Program-made: the position numbers and the translations under genes
Notes under the pieces: model-generated
Database searches by the model: none
The model's input: the letters and a program-made list of their open reading frames with translations, nothing else
Told to the model about the DNA's origin: nothing
Shown: one piece after another, positions 25,368 through 32,995 of the stretch
How positions within the stretch are numbered: the first letter of the stretch is position 1
Layout: the number at the start of each line of letters is the position of its first letter
Assembly (NCBI GenBank): GCA_013297695.1
Contig: JAAFHX010000001.1
Coordinates: forward strand, 1-54,968
Direction: 5' to 3'
DNA length: 54,968 nucleotides
DNA from: Rhodobacterales bacterium
Lineage (GTDB): Bacteria; Pseudomonadota; Alphaproteobacteria; Rhodobacterales; Rhodobacteraceae

Positions 25368-26564
25368 TCAGTTCGTTGCGGCCGCAGCCGGAACGGGGTT
25401 GATCCTGTCGCCGTCTCGGACAAAGGCGGCCGCCTTGGTCACCACCAGGTCGCCCTCTGACAACCCGCTGACGACCTCGATCATGCCGCCCTCGCGGATG
25501 CCAAGCGTCACCGGCACGCGCGATACAAGGCCGTCCTGCACGCGCATCACCGTCGTCTGTCCGTCACCCGACCCCACGGCGGTAACGGGAACCACCACGG
25601 CGTCGTGTTCGGCCACGGTAATCACCGCCTCCATGAACATGCCCATGCGGACCGGTTCGGCCGGGTCGATGGCGATGCGCACCTGACCCAGGCGCGTATC
25701 GGGGTTGATCGTCGGCTGTACCAGCCGCACGGTGCCGGTCATCGGCTGGGTCAGGCCCACGGCGCGCAAGCTTGCCGTCTGGCCGGGGGCAAGTTTCAGC
25801 ACAAAGCGTTCCGACACGTCGGCATGCAGTTCCAGCTTGCTGTCGCGGATCAGCGTGAACATCGGCGCGCCCGCGGCGCTGGCGATGGCACCGACCATCG
25901 CGTTGCGGGCCACGACATCACCCGCGACCGGCGCGCGAACTTCGGTGCGCGCGAGCTGCAGGTTCAGGTTGTCGATCTGCGCCTGCACCAGCGCCTTCTG
26001 CGCCTTTGCGGCCTCCAGCCCCTGCATCGCCACGGTCACCCGGGCTGCCGCCGAAGCGGCATTGGCCGCAGCCGTATCCGCAGCCGCCTGCGATGATGCA
26101 CCCTGGCTGCGCAACTGTGCGGTCCGCAGATTCACCCGCGTTGCCTCGTCTGCCGTGGTCTGTGCATCCAGCAACTGCGCCTCGCCCTGTGCGATGGCGG
26201 CATCCGCCGAGGCGAGCGAGGCGACGAACTGGCTCATCTGCAGCCGAAGCGTCGAGTCCGACAGACGGGCCAGCACCTGACCCTGCTCCACCCGGTCGCC
26301 GATGTCCGCCTCCAGCGTCTCGATCGGCTGGCCTTCGATCAGCGGCTGCACCAGCACCTGTTCCATCGGTTGCACCAGCCCCGAGGCGACAACGTGATCG
26401 CGCAGCACCTGCCGCCCGACAGGCGAAACCGTGATCGCCGGCAGGCTTGGCGCAGGCTCGGCAGCGGGAGGTATCGCGGCCTCGGCCTGAGCGGCGGCAG
26501 GATGGACCAGCATCAGGCCCGCAAGGACCGCACCCGTCAGAACGATTACTGCAGACCGTGGCAT
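25368..26564 (-). CDS. RND efflux periplasmic adaptor (HlyD/MFP family)
   Basis: A 398-residue membrane fusion protein linking the RND pump to an outer-membrane channel. The N-terminal signal peptide is 'MPRSAVIVLTGAVLAGLMLVHPAAAQA'. A lipoyl/barrel-sandwich half 'VEQGQVLARLSDSTLRL' is followed by an Ala-rich coiled coil (about residues 110-190), then the second half 'RTEVRAPVAGDVVARNAMVG' and beta-barrel segments. The ATG at 26564 starts one base after the TetR stop, so it was preferred to a start 36 bases upstream inside tetR. It is probably controlled by the operator at 27222-27237 through co-transcription with tetR. Confidence 0.9.
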   Translation of the reverse strand: MPRSAVIVLTGAVLAGLMLVHPAAAQAEAAIPPAAEPAPSLPAITVSPVGRQVLRDHVVASGLVQPMEQVLVQPLIEGQPIETLEADIGDRVEQGQVLARLSDSTLRLQMSQFVASLASADAAIAQGEAQLLDAQTTADEATRVNLRTAQLRSQGASSQAAADTAAANAASAAARVTVAMQGLEAAKAQKALVQAQIDNLNLQLARTEVRAPVAGDVVARNAMVGAIASAAGAPMFTLIRDSKLELHADVSERFVLKLAPGQTASLRAVGLTQPMTGTVRLVQPTINPDTRLGQVRIAIDPAEPVRMGMFMEAVITVAEHDAVVVPVTAVGSGDGQTTVMRVQDGLVSRVPVTLGIREGGMIEVVSGLSEGDLVVTKAAAFVRDGDRINPVPAAAATN

Positions 26565-26565
26565 G

Positions 26566-27192
26566 TCAAACCTTCGTATTGTCAGAGGAAATTTCGGCAA
26601 GCGTCCGGTCGATCATACGCAGGATCAGCGCATTCAGATCATCGGACTGCGGGGCCCGCCCGTGCGAACAGGTGGCACTGCCCTTTATCAGCAGCATCAG
26701 AAGCGCTGCATGCGCCCCGTAACGCTGCACGGCCTCTTCCGGCGGCAGGCCGGTCACCAGGGCGAAAACCGACGTCAGATACCGGGTAATCTCGGTTTCC
26801 ATCCGCGCCAGAATCTCGCCGATCTCGGGCTTTCGCCCGGCCGCTGCGGTGATTTCGGCCCAGAGCGGCCCGTCGTCGTTCAGCGCATGGCCGCGCACAT
26901 GGGCGGCCAGCTTGTCCCGCAAAAGGGCCAGTGGTTCCGGAGCCCCCAGAATCTCGCTGAAATCCTTTTCGACCTCGTCCAGATCGCGGGTGATGAGCGC
27001 GGCCACGATGGCGGCCTTGGACGGGAAGTAGCGGTAGAAGTTGCCCACGCTCATGCCAGCCGCACGGGCCAGATCCTGCATCGATGCCCCGTCAAAGCCC
27101 TTTTCGATGAAGGCGCGGCGGGCCGAGTCAAGTATTTCGGACGGGCGGTGGTCCGGTGCGGTGGTCGGCACCGGACGGATGGTGACGGTCAT
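26566..27192 (-). CDS. TetR-family regulator of the RND operon
   Basis: A 208-residue repressor. The N-terminal helix-turn-helix is 'ILDSARRAFIEKGFDGASMQDLARAAGMSVGNFYRYFPSKAAIVAALI' (about residues 21-68), the standard TetR DNA-binding domain. The C-terminal helical part would bind the effector, possibly a pump substrate. It is the first gene of the operon and is followed directly by the adaptor and pump genes, so derepression would raise all three. The ATG at 27192 places the helix-turn-helix normally; a longer reading to 27360 would cover the palindromic operator and was rejected. The operator lies 30 bases upstream of this start. Confidence 0.9.
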   Translation of the reverse strand: MTVTIRPVPTTAPDHRPSEILDSARRAFIEKGFDGASMQDLARAAGMSVGNFYRYFPSKAAIVAALITRDLDEVEKDFSEILGAPEPLALLRDKLAAHVRGHALNDDGPLWAEITAAAGRKPEIGEILARMETEITRYLTSVFALVTGLPPEEAVQRYGAHAALLMLLIKGSATCSHGRAPQSDDLNALILRMIDRTLAEISSDNTKV

Positions 27193-27221
27193 GACGACGC
27201 CTTTGCCGCGCTGCGGCGTGA

Positions 27222-27237
27222 ATGAATGTTCATTCAT
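27222..27237. promoter_or_regulatory. Palindromic TetR-type operator
   Basis: A perfect inverted repeat ATGAATG-TT-CATTCAT sits 30 bases upstream of the tetR start. The size and symmetry (7-2-7) fit a TetR dimer site, and its AT content stands out from the surrounding GC-rich DNA. Autoregulation of the tetR-adaptor-pump operon is the natural reading. Confidence 0.75.
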
Positions 27238-27340
27238 CCATGTAACCGACACCGCGCAAAGGTCAAGCGAACAATCACCGGCGGCTGGCGAAAAACCGGC
27301 AACCGTGCCTTGGGCCGGGCCGGAGGCTGGTCCGCACCGG

Positions 27341-28258
27341 TCAAGGGGGCGGCCGCGCATCGTCCTTCAGCAGCAGCGCAAGTGCCAGAATGGTCAGCCC
27401 GACCCCGCCCAGAACCAGCACGGACGGATGCGGCTGACCCAGGGCCATCTGCCACAGGATCACCCAGGTCGGCACCAGATAGGTATAGGCCATGACCTTG
27501 GCCGAAGGCAGGCGCAGGGTCGCCGCCTGCAGCAGCACGAAACTGGCGGCGGTGGCAAAGATCACCAGATAGGCAAGGGCGATCCAGAAGATCACCGGCA
27601 GCGCCGCCCAGTCTGTCGCGGCTATGGCGCGCCAGCCCCACGCGCCCATGATCGTGCAGCCCGCAACCAGCGTGCCGAAGGTGAACACGACCGGCGGTTC
27701 GCCCCGGTTCAGACGCCGCACCATCGGGGTGTAGGCGGCATGGGCCAGGCAGCCCAGCAGGTAGATGCGCTCTCCCGGGCCGATCTGCATCGCGGCCAAT
27801 GCTGCGGGGTCGCCGCGAAAGATCACCCAGATTGCCCCCGCCGCGCCCACCGCCAGCGCCACAGCCATGCGCGCCGTCAGACGCTGGCGCAGCAGCAGCC
27901 AGCCAAAGCCTGCCGCCATCCCCGGAGTCAGCGTGAACACCGCCGAGGCTGACACCGGTGGCGCGGTTTTCAGCCCTTCGAACATCAGCACGAAATAGAC
28001 CGCAAACAGCCCGCCCAGCACGCCATAGCGCCAGGGTGCGCGCCCGGCGCTGCGCGGCAGTCCGGTCGTGGTCCATGCCGCTGCCCCGATCACCGCCGCC
28101 GCAAGCAGAAACCGCAGCGCGTTCAGCGCCGCAGGGTCGACCAACGGTGCGGTCATCGCGCCAAGAACGAAGGACCCGCCGACCAGCGCCGAAAAGACCA
28201 GCATCGCCACATGGCCACCCGCAGCGCCCGACAGCCGCCACCGCCCGGCCGCGCTCAC
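27341..28258 (-). CDS. EamA/DMT-family transporter
   Basis: A 305-residue inner-membrane protein with about ten hydrophobic helices and two EamA repeats: the first starts around 'VAMLVFSALVGGSFVLGAMTAPLVDPAALNALRFLLAA', the second around 'YLLGCLAHAAYTPMVRRLNRGEPP'. The family exports metabolites and amino acids; the substrate cannot be told. The GTG at 28258 overlaps the stop of the LysR gene upstream (GTGA), so the regulator and transporter are co-translated and the LysR protein may control export. The C-terminus 'LLLKDDARPPP' is cytoplasmic. Confidence 0.88.
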   Translation of the reverse strand: MSAAGRWRLSGAAGGHVAMLVFSALVGGSFVLGAMTAPLVDPAALNALRFLLAAAVIGAAAWTTTGLPRSAGRAPWRYGVLGGLFAVYFVLMFEGLKTAPPVSASAVFTLTPGMAAGFGWLLLRQRLTARMAVALAVGAAGAIWVIFRGDPAALAAMQIGPGERIYLLGCLAHAAYTPMVRRLNRGEPPVVFTFGTLVAGCTIMGAWGWRAIAATDWAALPVIFWIALAYLVIFATAASFVLLQAATLRLPSAKVMAYTYLVPTWVILWQMALGQPHPSVLVLGGVGLTILALALLLKDDARPPP

Positions 28259-29142
28259 AGGCTGCTCCAGCTCCGCGCCGCGTCCTTGATATGGGCGACG
28301 AAGGCCTGAACCTTGGTGGTGCGGTGCAGATCGACATGGGTCACCAGCCACAACTGGGCCTCCCACTCGGGCAGGGGGGGCATCACCTCGATCAGGTCGG
28401 GGTTGCTGCCTTGTGCCGCCGCCCCCAGAAAGCCGATGCCCAGCCCCTGGTGCACCGCCTGTTCCATCGCCGTCTGATCCGATGCGCGAAAGGTGAAGTT
28501 CGCGGGAGGTACCCGTTCGCGCAGCCAGCGGTGAAACGGCGCGCGCTGCACCTCGGTATCGCTGCCGACAAAGCGGTGGTGCGCGAAATCCTCGGGGCCG
28601 CGCGGCAGACCGTGCCGGTCGGCATAGCTGCGCGCGGCAAAAAGCGCCGCCCTCAGCCGCGTCAGCGGCTGCGCCACGTTGTCCGGTTCTGCCGGTGCTG
28701 CCCCGGCGCGGATGGCCACATGCGCCTCGCCGTACTCCAGCCGGAACACCCGCACATCGGTCAGGTAGCGGATCGTGACGGCGGGAAACGCTGCCTGAAA
28801 ACTTTCGAACACCGGTGTCAGCAGATGCGCCATGCCGGTGATCGAGGTCACCACCAGTTCGCCCATCACCGTTTCGCTCTGGCCCCGGATGCGATTGGCA
28901 AGCTGGCTCAACTGGTCATCGGTGGCCTGCGCCACCATCAGCAGGTCTCGTCCCGCCTCGGTCGCGGTATAGCCGCGGGCGTGGCGCTGGAACAGCTTTG
29001 CCCCCAGCCGACGCTCCAGCGCGTCGATATGGCGGATCACTGTGGCATGGTGCACGCCCAGCACCTCGGCTGCGGCCGACACGGTGCCAAGCCGCGCCAC
29101 CTGAAAAGCAGTGCGTACCTCGTCCCAGCTTTCAAACGCCAC
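28255..29142 (-). CDS. LysR-family transcriptional regulator
   Basis: A 295-residue LysR regulator. The N-terminal winged helix-turn-helix spans about residues 6-65 ('WDEVRTAFQVARLGTVSAAAEVLGVHHATVIRHIDALERRLGAKLFQRHARGY'), followed by a periplasmic-binding-protein-like effector domain. The 'HHATVIRHI' recognition helix is slightly unusual compared with the common 'SQPALS' type. It is coupled by a GTGA overlap to the EamA transporter gene, so that is its likeliest target. No clear operator palindrome is seen upstream; the preceding 117-bp gap follows the glycosyltransferase gene on the same strand. Confidence 0.92.
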   Translation of the reverse strand: MAFESWDEVRTAFQVARLGTVSAAAEVLGVHHATVIRHIDALERRLGAKLFQRHARGYTATEAGRDLLMVAQATDDQLSQLANRIRGQSETVMGELVVTSITGMAHLLTPVFESFQAAFPAVTIRYLTDVRVFRLEYGEAHVAIRAGAAPAEPDNVAQPLTRLRAALFAARSYADRHGLPRGPEDFAHHRFVGSDTEVQRAPFHRWLRERVPPANFTFRASDQTAMEQAVHQGLGIGFLGAAAQGSNPDLIEVMPPLPEWEAQLWLVTHVDLHRTTKVQAFVAHIKDAARSWSSL

Positions 29143-29259
29143 TTCGGAGACTCCGCCGCGCCCCGGACCGCTGCAAAGCGCAGCGCGGAGCGCAAGCTTG
29201 GGTCACATTGCGCCGGCGTTCAAGCCGGATAGCGCCGCGCGGGCTTCGCAGGTTCCGGG

Positions 29260-30078
29260 TCAGAGTTCGGCCGACTGTTGTCCCAGGCTTTCGGCATTCG
29301 TCTCGCGCAGTTCGGCACGCAGAAAGGCAGGCACGGCTTCTGCCCCCATCGCCGGATCGCTCAGCCCCATCGCGACCCATTCCTGCGCGCGGGCGATCCG
29401 CTCGGCGATCCGGATTTCCTCCAGCCCGGTCAGTTGCGGCATGTCGCCCCGCAGATGCTGCAGCAGGCGGTGCGAATGCAGGATCGTCGGGCGCGCATCC
29501 AGCGGTTCCCACGCGTCCAGTTCGGTCACCCGGCGCAGGTTGAATTCGGGCGGCAGGACATGGAACCGCAGGTCGCTGGCCCAGAGAAGATCATGCAGGC
29601 TGACCTGATCGCGCGTCCGCCCGGCCTCGCGATAGCGCCGCTGCCAGTCCTGCAGGAATTCCCACATCGCGGCGGACCGTCGGTACAGCATCACGCCGGC
29701 GTTGTACTGCGGAAAGGCATACGGCAGGTCTTCGCGGTGGCTTTCCCGGATCAGGGCCGAGGTGCGCCGCACGTCATGGGCGATCGCCATCTCGAACCGT
29801 AGAAGGATATCGAACAGGTCACCGAACGGGGCCAGCACCAGCGTATCGCAATCCAGATACAGCGTGTGGTCGAACCGCGTCTCGGTCAGGGATGCCAGCT
29901 TTGGCGTCGGCCCCGCAGGGATCGGATGCACCTGATCGAACAGGCCGGGCGCAACCGTCTGGTCCGTGAACAGGTCGACCTGCATCCCCGGGTTCAGATC
30001 GCACAGGCTGCGGGCCGACCGTTCGGCCAGATCGCGGTAGCCTGCACCCTTTGCCACATAAATCACGCCATGGGTCAT
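29260..30078 (-). CDS. Glycosyltransferase, GT8/GT-A-like
   Basis: A 272-residue cytoplasmic protein with a GT-A fold look. 'HGVIYVAKGAGYRDLAERSARSLCDLNPGMQVDLFTDQ' forms the nucleotide-sugar half, 'FDHTLYLDCDTLVLAPFGDLFDIL' carries the metal-binding DxD motif (Asp-Cys-Asp), and 'FPQYNAGVMLYRRS' and 'RDQVSLHDLLW' are acceptor-side signatures. The ATG at 30078 follows a GGGAGG site; a start 18 bases upstream is less well placed. The product is unknown. It is not grouped with the polysaccharide genes at the far end of the window. Confidence 0.75.
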   Translation of the reverse strand: MTHGVIYVAKGAGYRDLAERSARSLCDLNPGMQVDLFTDQTVAPGLFDQVHPIPAGPTPKLASLTETRFDHTLYLDCDTLVLAPFGDLFDILLRFEMAIAHDVRRTSALIRESHREDLPYAFPQYNAGVMLYRRSAAMWEFLQDWQRRYREAGRTRDQVSLHDLLWASDLRFHVLPPEFNLRRVTELDAWEPLDARPTILHSHRLLQHLRGDMPQLTGLEEIRIAERIARAQEWVAMGLSDPAMGAEAVPAFLRAELRETNAESLGQQSAEL

Positions 30079-30270
30079 CGCGACCTCCCTTGTCATCTAT
30101 CCGGGCGAGATAGGGCCTCGTCCCCGTCTGACCAGAGGCGGGGTACAGGTTTGCGCCTACCTCCGGCCCGGTACTGCGGCCTGCGCCCGGCAGGACCGAC
30201 CCTGCCGCGCTGCCGGGAACGGCTTGCGGCCCCGTTCCGGGCGCGGGATGCCGACTGCTTTACCGAAAGG

Positions 30271-31191
30271 TCATCTGCCGATCCCGGCGCGGCACTTCTC
30301 GATCATGAAATCGGCAAACAGCCGGACCTTGGGGTCGCGCAGGCGGCGGTGCTGGCTGAGCACGGAAAGCTGCACGGGCAGCGGCGGAGTCGCCTCGGCC
30401 ACGGGCACAAGGCGCCCTGCGGCAAGGTGGTCGGCGACCTCGAAGACCGGCTTCAGCACGATCCCGTGCCCGTCGAGCGCCCAGGCGGTCAGCACGCCGC
30501 CGTCGTCGGTTTCGAACGGCCCCGTGATCTCGAACCGGCGCGGGCCGTCGGAGGTCTGCAGCGTCCACTGGAATTCGCGCGCGCCGGGAAAGCGCAGGTT
30601 CAGACAATCGTGCCGGTCGGCCACCAGGGCTGCCCCATCGCAGGGCATGCCGCGCCGCGCGACGTAGGACGGCGCGGCGCACAGGATGCGCGGGCAGTCG
30701 GCCACCAGCCGGACCTTGAGCGTCGAATCCTCCAGCACGCCCAGATGAAACGCCATGTCCAGCCCTTCGGCCGCGACGTCGATCACCCGGTCGGACAGGC
30801 GCAGCCGCACGTCGATCATCGGCCACAGCGCCTTGAAGGCCGGCACATGCGGCGCGATCAGCCGCCGCCCGATGCCAAGCGGGGCCGCGACGAACAGCGT
30901 GCCGCGCGGGTGCTGCGTGGCCTCGCCCACCGCCGCCTCGGCCTCGTCGATCGCCTCCAGCACCCGGCGCGCGCCGTCATAGAACAGCCGTCCGTTCTCG
31001 GTTGGCTGCAGGCTGCGGGTGGTGCGGTTGAACAGCCGCACGCCAAGGTGCTTCTCAAGCTCCGAGATTCGCGCCGAAGCGACGGCCGGAGAGGTGCGCT
31101 GGTCGCGGGCGGCCGCGCTCATGCTGCCCAATTCATAGACACGCACGAACATCTTCAGCGTGACGACATAGGACATCGGTTGCGCGGACAT
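30271..31191 (-). CDS. LysR-family regulator divergent from puuD
   Basis: A 306-residue LysR regulator with an N-terminal helix-turn-helix ('TLKMFVRVYELGSMSAAARDQRTSPAVASARISELEKHLGVRLFNRTTRSL') and an effector domain of the CrgA-like subgroup ('GTLFVAAPLGIGRRLIAPHVPAFKALWP'). It is transcribed away from the urate hydroxylase gene puuD across a 93-bp gap containing an almost perfect palindrome, the standard layout for a LysR protein controlling its divergent neighbour. A role in purine/urate response is therefore inferred. The conserved 'S-A-A-A' helix start and 'LFNRTTR' wing are typical. Confidence 0.9.
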   Translation of the reverse strand: MSAQPMSYVVTLKMFVRVYELGSMSAAARDQRTSPAVASARISELEKHLGVRLFNRTTRSLQPTENGRLFYDGARRVLEAIDEAEAAVGEATQHPRGTLFVAAPLGIGRRLIAPHVPAFKALWPMIDVRLRLSDRVIDVAAEGLDMAFHLGVLEDSTLKVRLVADCPRILCAAPSYVARRGMPCDGAALVADRHDCLNLRFPGAREFQWTLQTSDGPRRFEITGPFETDDGGVLTAWALDGHGIVLKPVFEVADHLAAGRLVPVAEATPPLPVQLSVLSQHRRLRDPKVRLFADFMIEKCRAGIGR

Positions 31192-31217
31192 TCTTTTGCG
31201 GTGCTTGAAAGTGATGC

Positions 31218-31246
31218 GGCATTTGCAGGATTAGCGTGCAGATGCC
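31218..31246. promoter_or_regulatory. Palindrome between LysR gene and puuD (probable LysR operator)
   Basis: Inverted repeat GGCATTTGCA (31218-31227) and TGCAGATGCC (31237-31246), ten-base arms with one mismatch around a nine-base spacer. It lies 38 bases before puuD and 26 bases before the LysR start. A TATAGC hexamer near 31253 could be a -10 for puuD. Binding by the adjacent LysR protein is inference from position. Confidence 0.6.
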
Positions 31247-31284
31247 TGGCGGTATAGCCTGACCGCAACAAGGGGAGATCGGCG

Positions 31285-32520
31285 ATGTACGACTGGGCAG
31301 TGCTGGAAGCGTGGATCGAGGTCGCCGTGCGCTGGACGCATGTGATCACCGGCATCGCCTGGATCGGGTCTTCGTTCTATTTCATTGCGCTGGACCTGGG
31401 CCTGCGCAAGTCGCCCGACCTGCCGCCGGGAGCCTATGGCGAGGAATGGCAGGTGCATGGCGGCGGGTTCTACCATGTGCAGAAATACATGGTCGCCCCG
31501 GCCCGCCTGCCGGAACACCTGATCTGGTTCAAATGGGAAAGCTATTCCACCTGGCTTTCGGGCTTTGCCATGCTGGTGCTGGTCTATTACTTCGGGGCCG
31601 AATTCTACCTGATCGACCCGGCGGTGATGGACCTGGCGGTCTGGCAGGCCATCGCGATCTCGCTCGCCTCGCTGGCCTTCGGGTGGCTGGTGTATGACGC
31701 GCTCTGCAAGTCGGCCTTCGGCGAGGACAACACCCGGCTGATGGTGCTGCTGTATGTTGTGCTGGTGGGCATGGCCTGGGGCTATACGCAGGTCTTCTCG
31801 GGTCGCGCCGCGCTGCTGCATCTGGGGGCCTTCACCGCCACGATCATGTCGGCCAACGTCTTTCTCATCATCATGCCGAACCAGCGAATCGTGGTGGCCG
31901 ACCTGAAGGCCGGTCGGGTACCCGATGCGAAGTATGGGCGAATCGCCAAGCAGCGCAGCACGCACAACAACTACCTGACGCTGCCGGTGCTGTTCCTGAT
32001 GCTGTCGAACCATTATCCGCTGGTCTTTGCCACGCAGTACAACTGGATCATCGCCAGTCTGGTATTCCTGATGGGCGTCACGATCCGGCATTACTTCAAC
32101 ACCCGCCATGCCGGAAAAGGCAGCCCGAACTGGACCTGGGCGGTGACGGCGCTGCTGTTCCTTGTCTGTGCCTGGCTGTCCACCGCACCGATGCGGACCT
32201 GGCCCTCCGAGGCGCGGCTGGACGGTGCGGCTCTGGTCTATGCCAGCGCTCCCGGCTTTGACGAGGTCACCGGAATCGTGCAGGGCCGCTGTGCCATGTG
32301 CCATGCGGCGGAACCCGGCTGGGACGGATTGTACTGGCCGCCCAAGGGCGTCGTGCTGGAAACCCCGGCCCAGATCGCCCATGCCGCCCGCAGAATCTAT
32401 CTGCAAGCGGGCGTGTCGCACGCCATGCCCCCTGCCAACCTGAGCAACATCGAGCCGGAAGAGCGCGCGGCCATCGTCCGCTGGTTTCAGTCGGCAGGAT
32501 CGTCGGCGATCAAGGGCTGA
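31285..32520 (+). CDS. puuD: Urate hydroxylase PuuD (membrane urate oxidase with cytochrome c domain)
   Basis: A 411-residue membrane enzyme that oxidises urate to 5-hydroxyisourate in purine catabolism. Residues 1 to about 300 hold eight or so helices and the PuuD signatures 'RWTHVITGIAWIGSSFYFIALD' and 'LPEHLIWFKWESYSTWLSGFAM'. A C-terminal cytochrome c domain has CxxCH at residues 336-340 ('GRCAMCHAAEP') and the axial Met in 'SHAMPPANLSNI', so electrons pass to the respiratory chain rather than directly to oxygen. The other purine genes are not in the window. A short ribosome site (GGGGAG) precedes the ATG at 31285. The LysR regulator is divergent. Confidence 0.93.
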   Translation: MYDWAVLEAWIEVAVRWTHVITGIAWIGSSFYFIALDLGLRKSPDLPPGAYGEEWQVHGGGFYHVQKYMVAPARLPEHLIWFKWESYSTWLSGFAMLVLVYYFGAEFYLIDPAVMDLAVWQAIAISLASLAFGWLVYDALCKSAFGEDNTRLMVLLYVVLVGMAWGYTQVFSGRAALLHLGAFTATIMSANVFLIIMPNQRIVVADLKAGRVPDAKYGRIAKQRSTHNNYLTLPVLFLMLSNHYPLVFATQYNWIIASLVFLMGVTIRHYFNTRHAGKGSPNWTWAVTALLFLVCAWLSTAPMRTWPSEARLDGAALVYASAPGFDEVTGIVQGRCAMCHAAEPGWDGLYWPPKGVVLETPAQIAHAARRIYLQAGVSHAMPPANLSNIEPEERAAIVRWFQSAGSSAIKG

Positions 32521-32663
32521 CACCACCCCAATCCGCCGTGCCGGATCAGGGCGGCACGTTGCCGCCAGCCCCGGAACCGGCCGCCGTGTCCGGCAGCCCC
32601 CGCATTCCAAAGCCCCTGCCCAGGGGACCCTGACCCCGAAAAATGCGGGCCGTTACCCAAGAG

Positions 32664-32681
32664 TGTCAACATAAATAGACA
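32664..32681. promoter_or_regulatory. PpsR/CrtJ box 1, upstream of pucB
   Basis: TGT (32664-32666), twelve bases, ACA (32679-32681), exactly the TGT-N12-ACA palindrome bound by PpsR/CrtJ, the aerobic repressor of photosynthesis genes in Rhodobacter. It is separated by eight bases from box 2. Confidence 0.8.
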
Positions 32682-32689
32682 CTTGCATA

Positions 32690-32707
32690 TGTAAGTTTGC
32701 TGTGACA
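32690..32707. promoter_or_regulatory. PpsR/CrtJ box 2, upstream of pucB
   Basis: TGT (32690-32692), twelve bases, ACA (32705-32707), a second exact TGT-N12-ACA box. The eight-base gap to box 1 equals the spacing known for cooperative CrtJ binding at tandem sites, and the box overlaps the proposed -10 region. Confidence 0.8.
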
Positions 32708-32826
32708 GATTTTCCTTGGCGCCTGGCTGGCTGGGGATTGCCTGAGGGGCGTGACGGACCGGCGGGGCCCGGAACAGACCTTCGCCGTGACTGCGGAAAA
32801 CGCTCATGCAAGCTTGAGGAGGAATG

Positions 32827-32985
32827 ATGTCCAACAACGATCCCAACAAGGTCTGGCCCACCGGCTTGACACTTCCGGAAGCGGAAGAGCTGCACAGCTA
32901 CCTCATCGACGGAACGCGGGTCTTTGGCGCGATCGCCCTGATCGCCCATCTTCTCGTGGCTGTCTCCACGCCGTGGCTTGGCTGA
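32827..32985 (+). CDS. pucB: Light-harvesting 2 beta subunit PucB
   Basis: A 52-residue membrane peptide, too short for most gene finders. The sequence begins '[20 protein letters not shown]' and ends '[16 protein letters not shown]', a typical LH2 beta chain with one transmembrane helix. His41 is the B850 bacteriochlorophyll ligand, His23 and Arg31 lie on the B800 side, and 'TPWLG' is the conserved C-terminus. Two ATGs are adjacent (32824 and 32827); AGGAGG at 32817-32822 is better spaced for the second. It forms alpha/beta pairs with PucA, ten bases downstream. Transcription is probably repressed by PpsR through the two boxes upstream. Confidence 0.95.
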   Translation: MSNNDPNKVWPTGLTLPEAEELHSYLIDGTRVFGAIALIAHLLVAVSTPWLG

Positions 32986-32995
32986 GGGGCGCAGG

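Larger units (their letters stand above)
32521..32823 (+). promoter_or_regulatory. puc operon control region
   Basis: This 303-base stretch between puuD and pucB has no gene. The first 120 bases are GC-rich and hold only weak inverted repeats (for example CGTGCC/GGCACG near 32537-32560). The part from about 32660 to 32715 is AT-rich and holds two PpsR/CrtJ-type boxes. A TTGCAT hexamer (32683-32688) and CAGATT (32706-32711), 17 bases apart, are a possible -35/-10 pair that would overlap the boxes; this promoter call is tentative. The last part ends in an AGGAGG ribosome site for pucB at 32817-32822. Confidence 0.6.

Noticed and set aside
29168-29186. Small CGCTGC/GCAGCG inverted repeat after the glycosyltransferase-LysR gap, as a terminator.
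   Set aside because: A six-base stem with no T run in GC-rich DNA is expected by chance.
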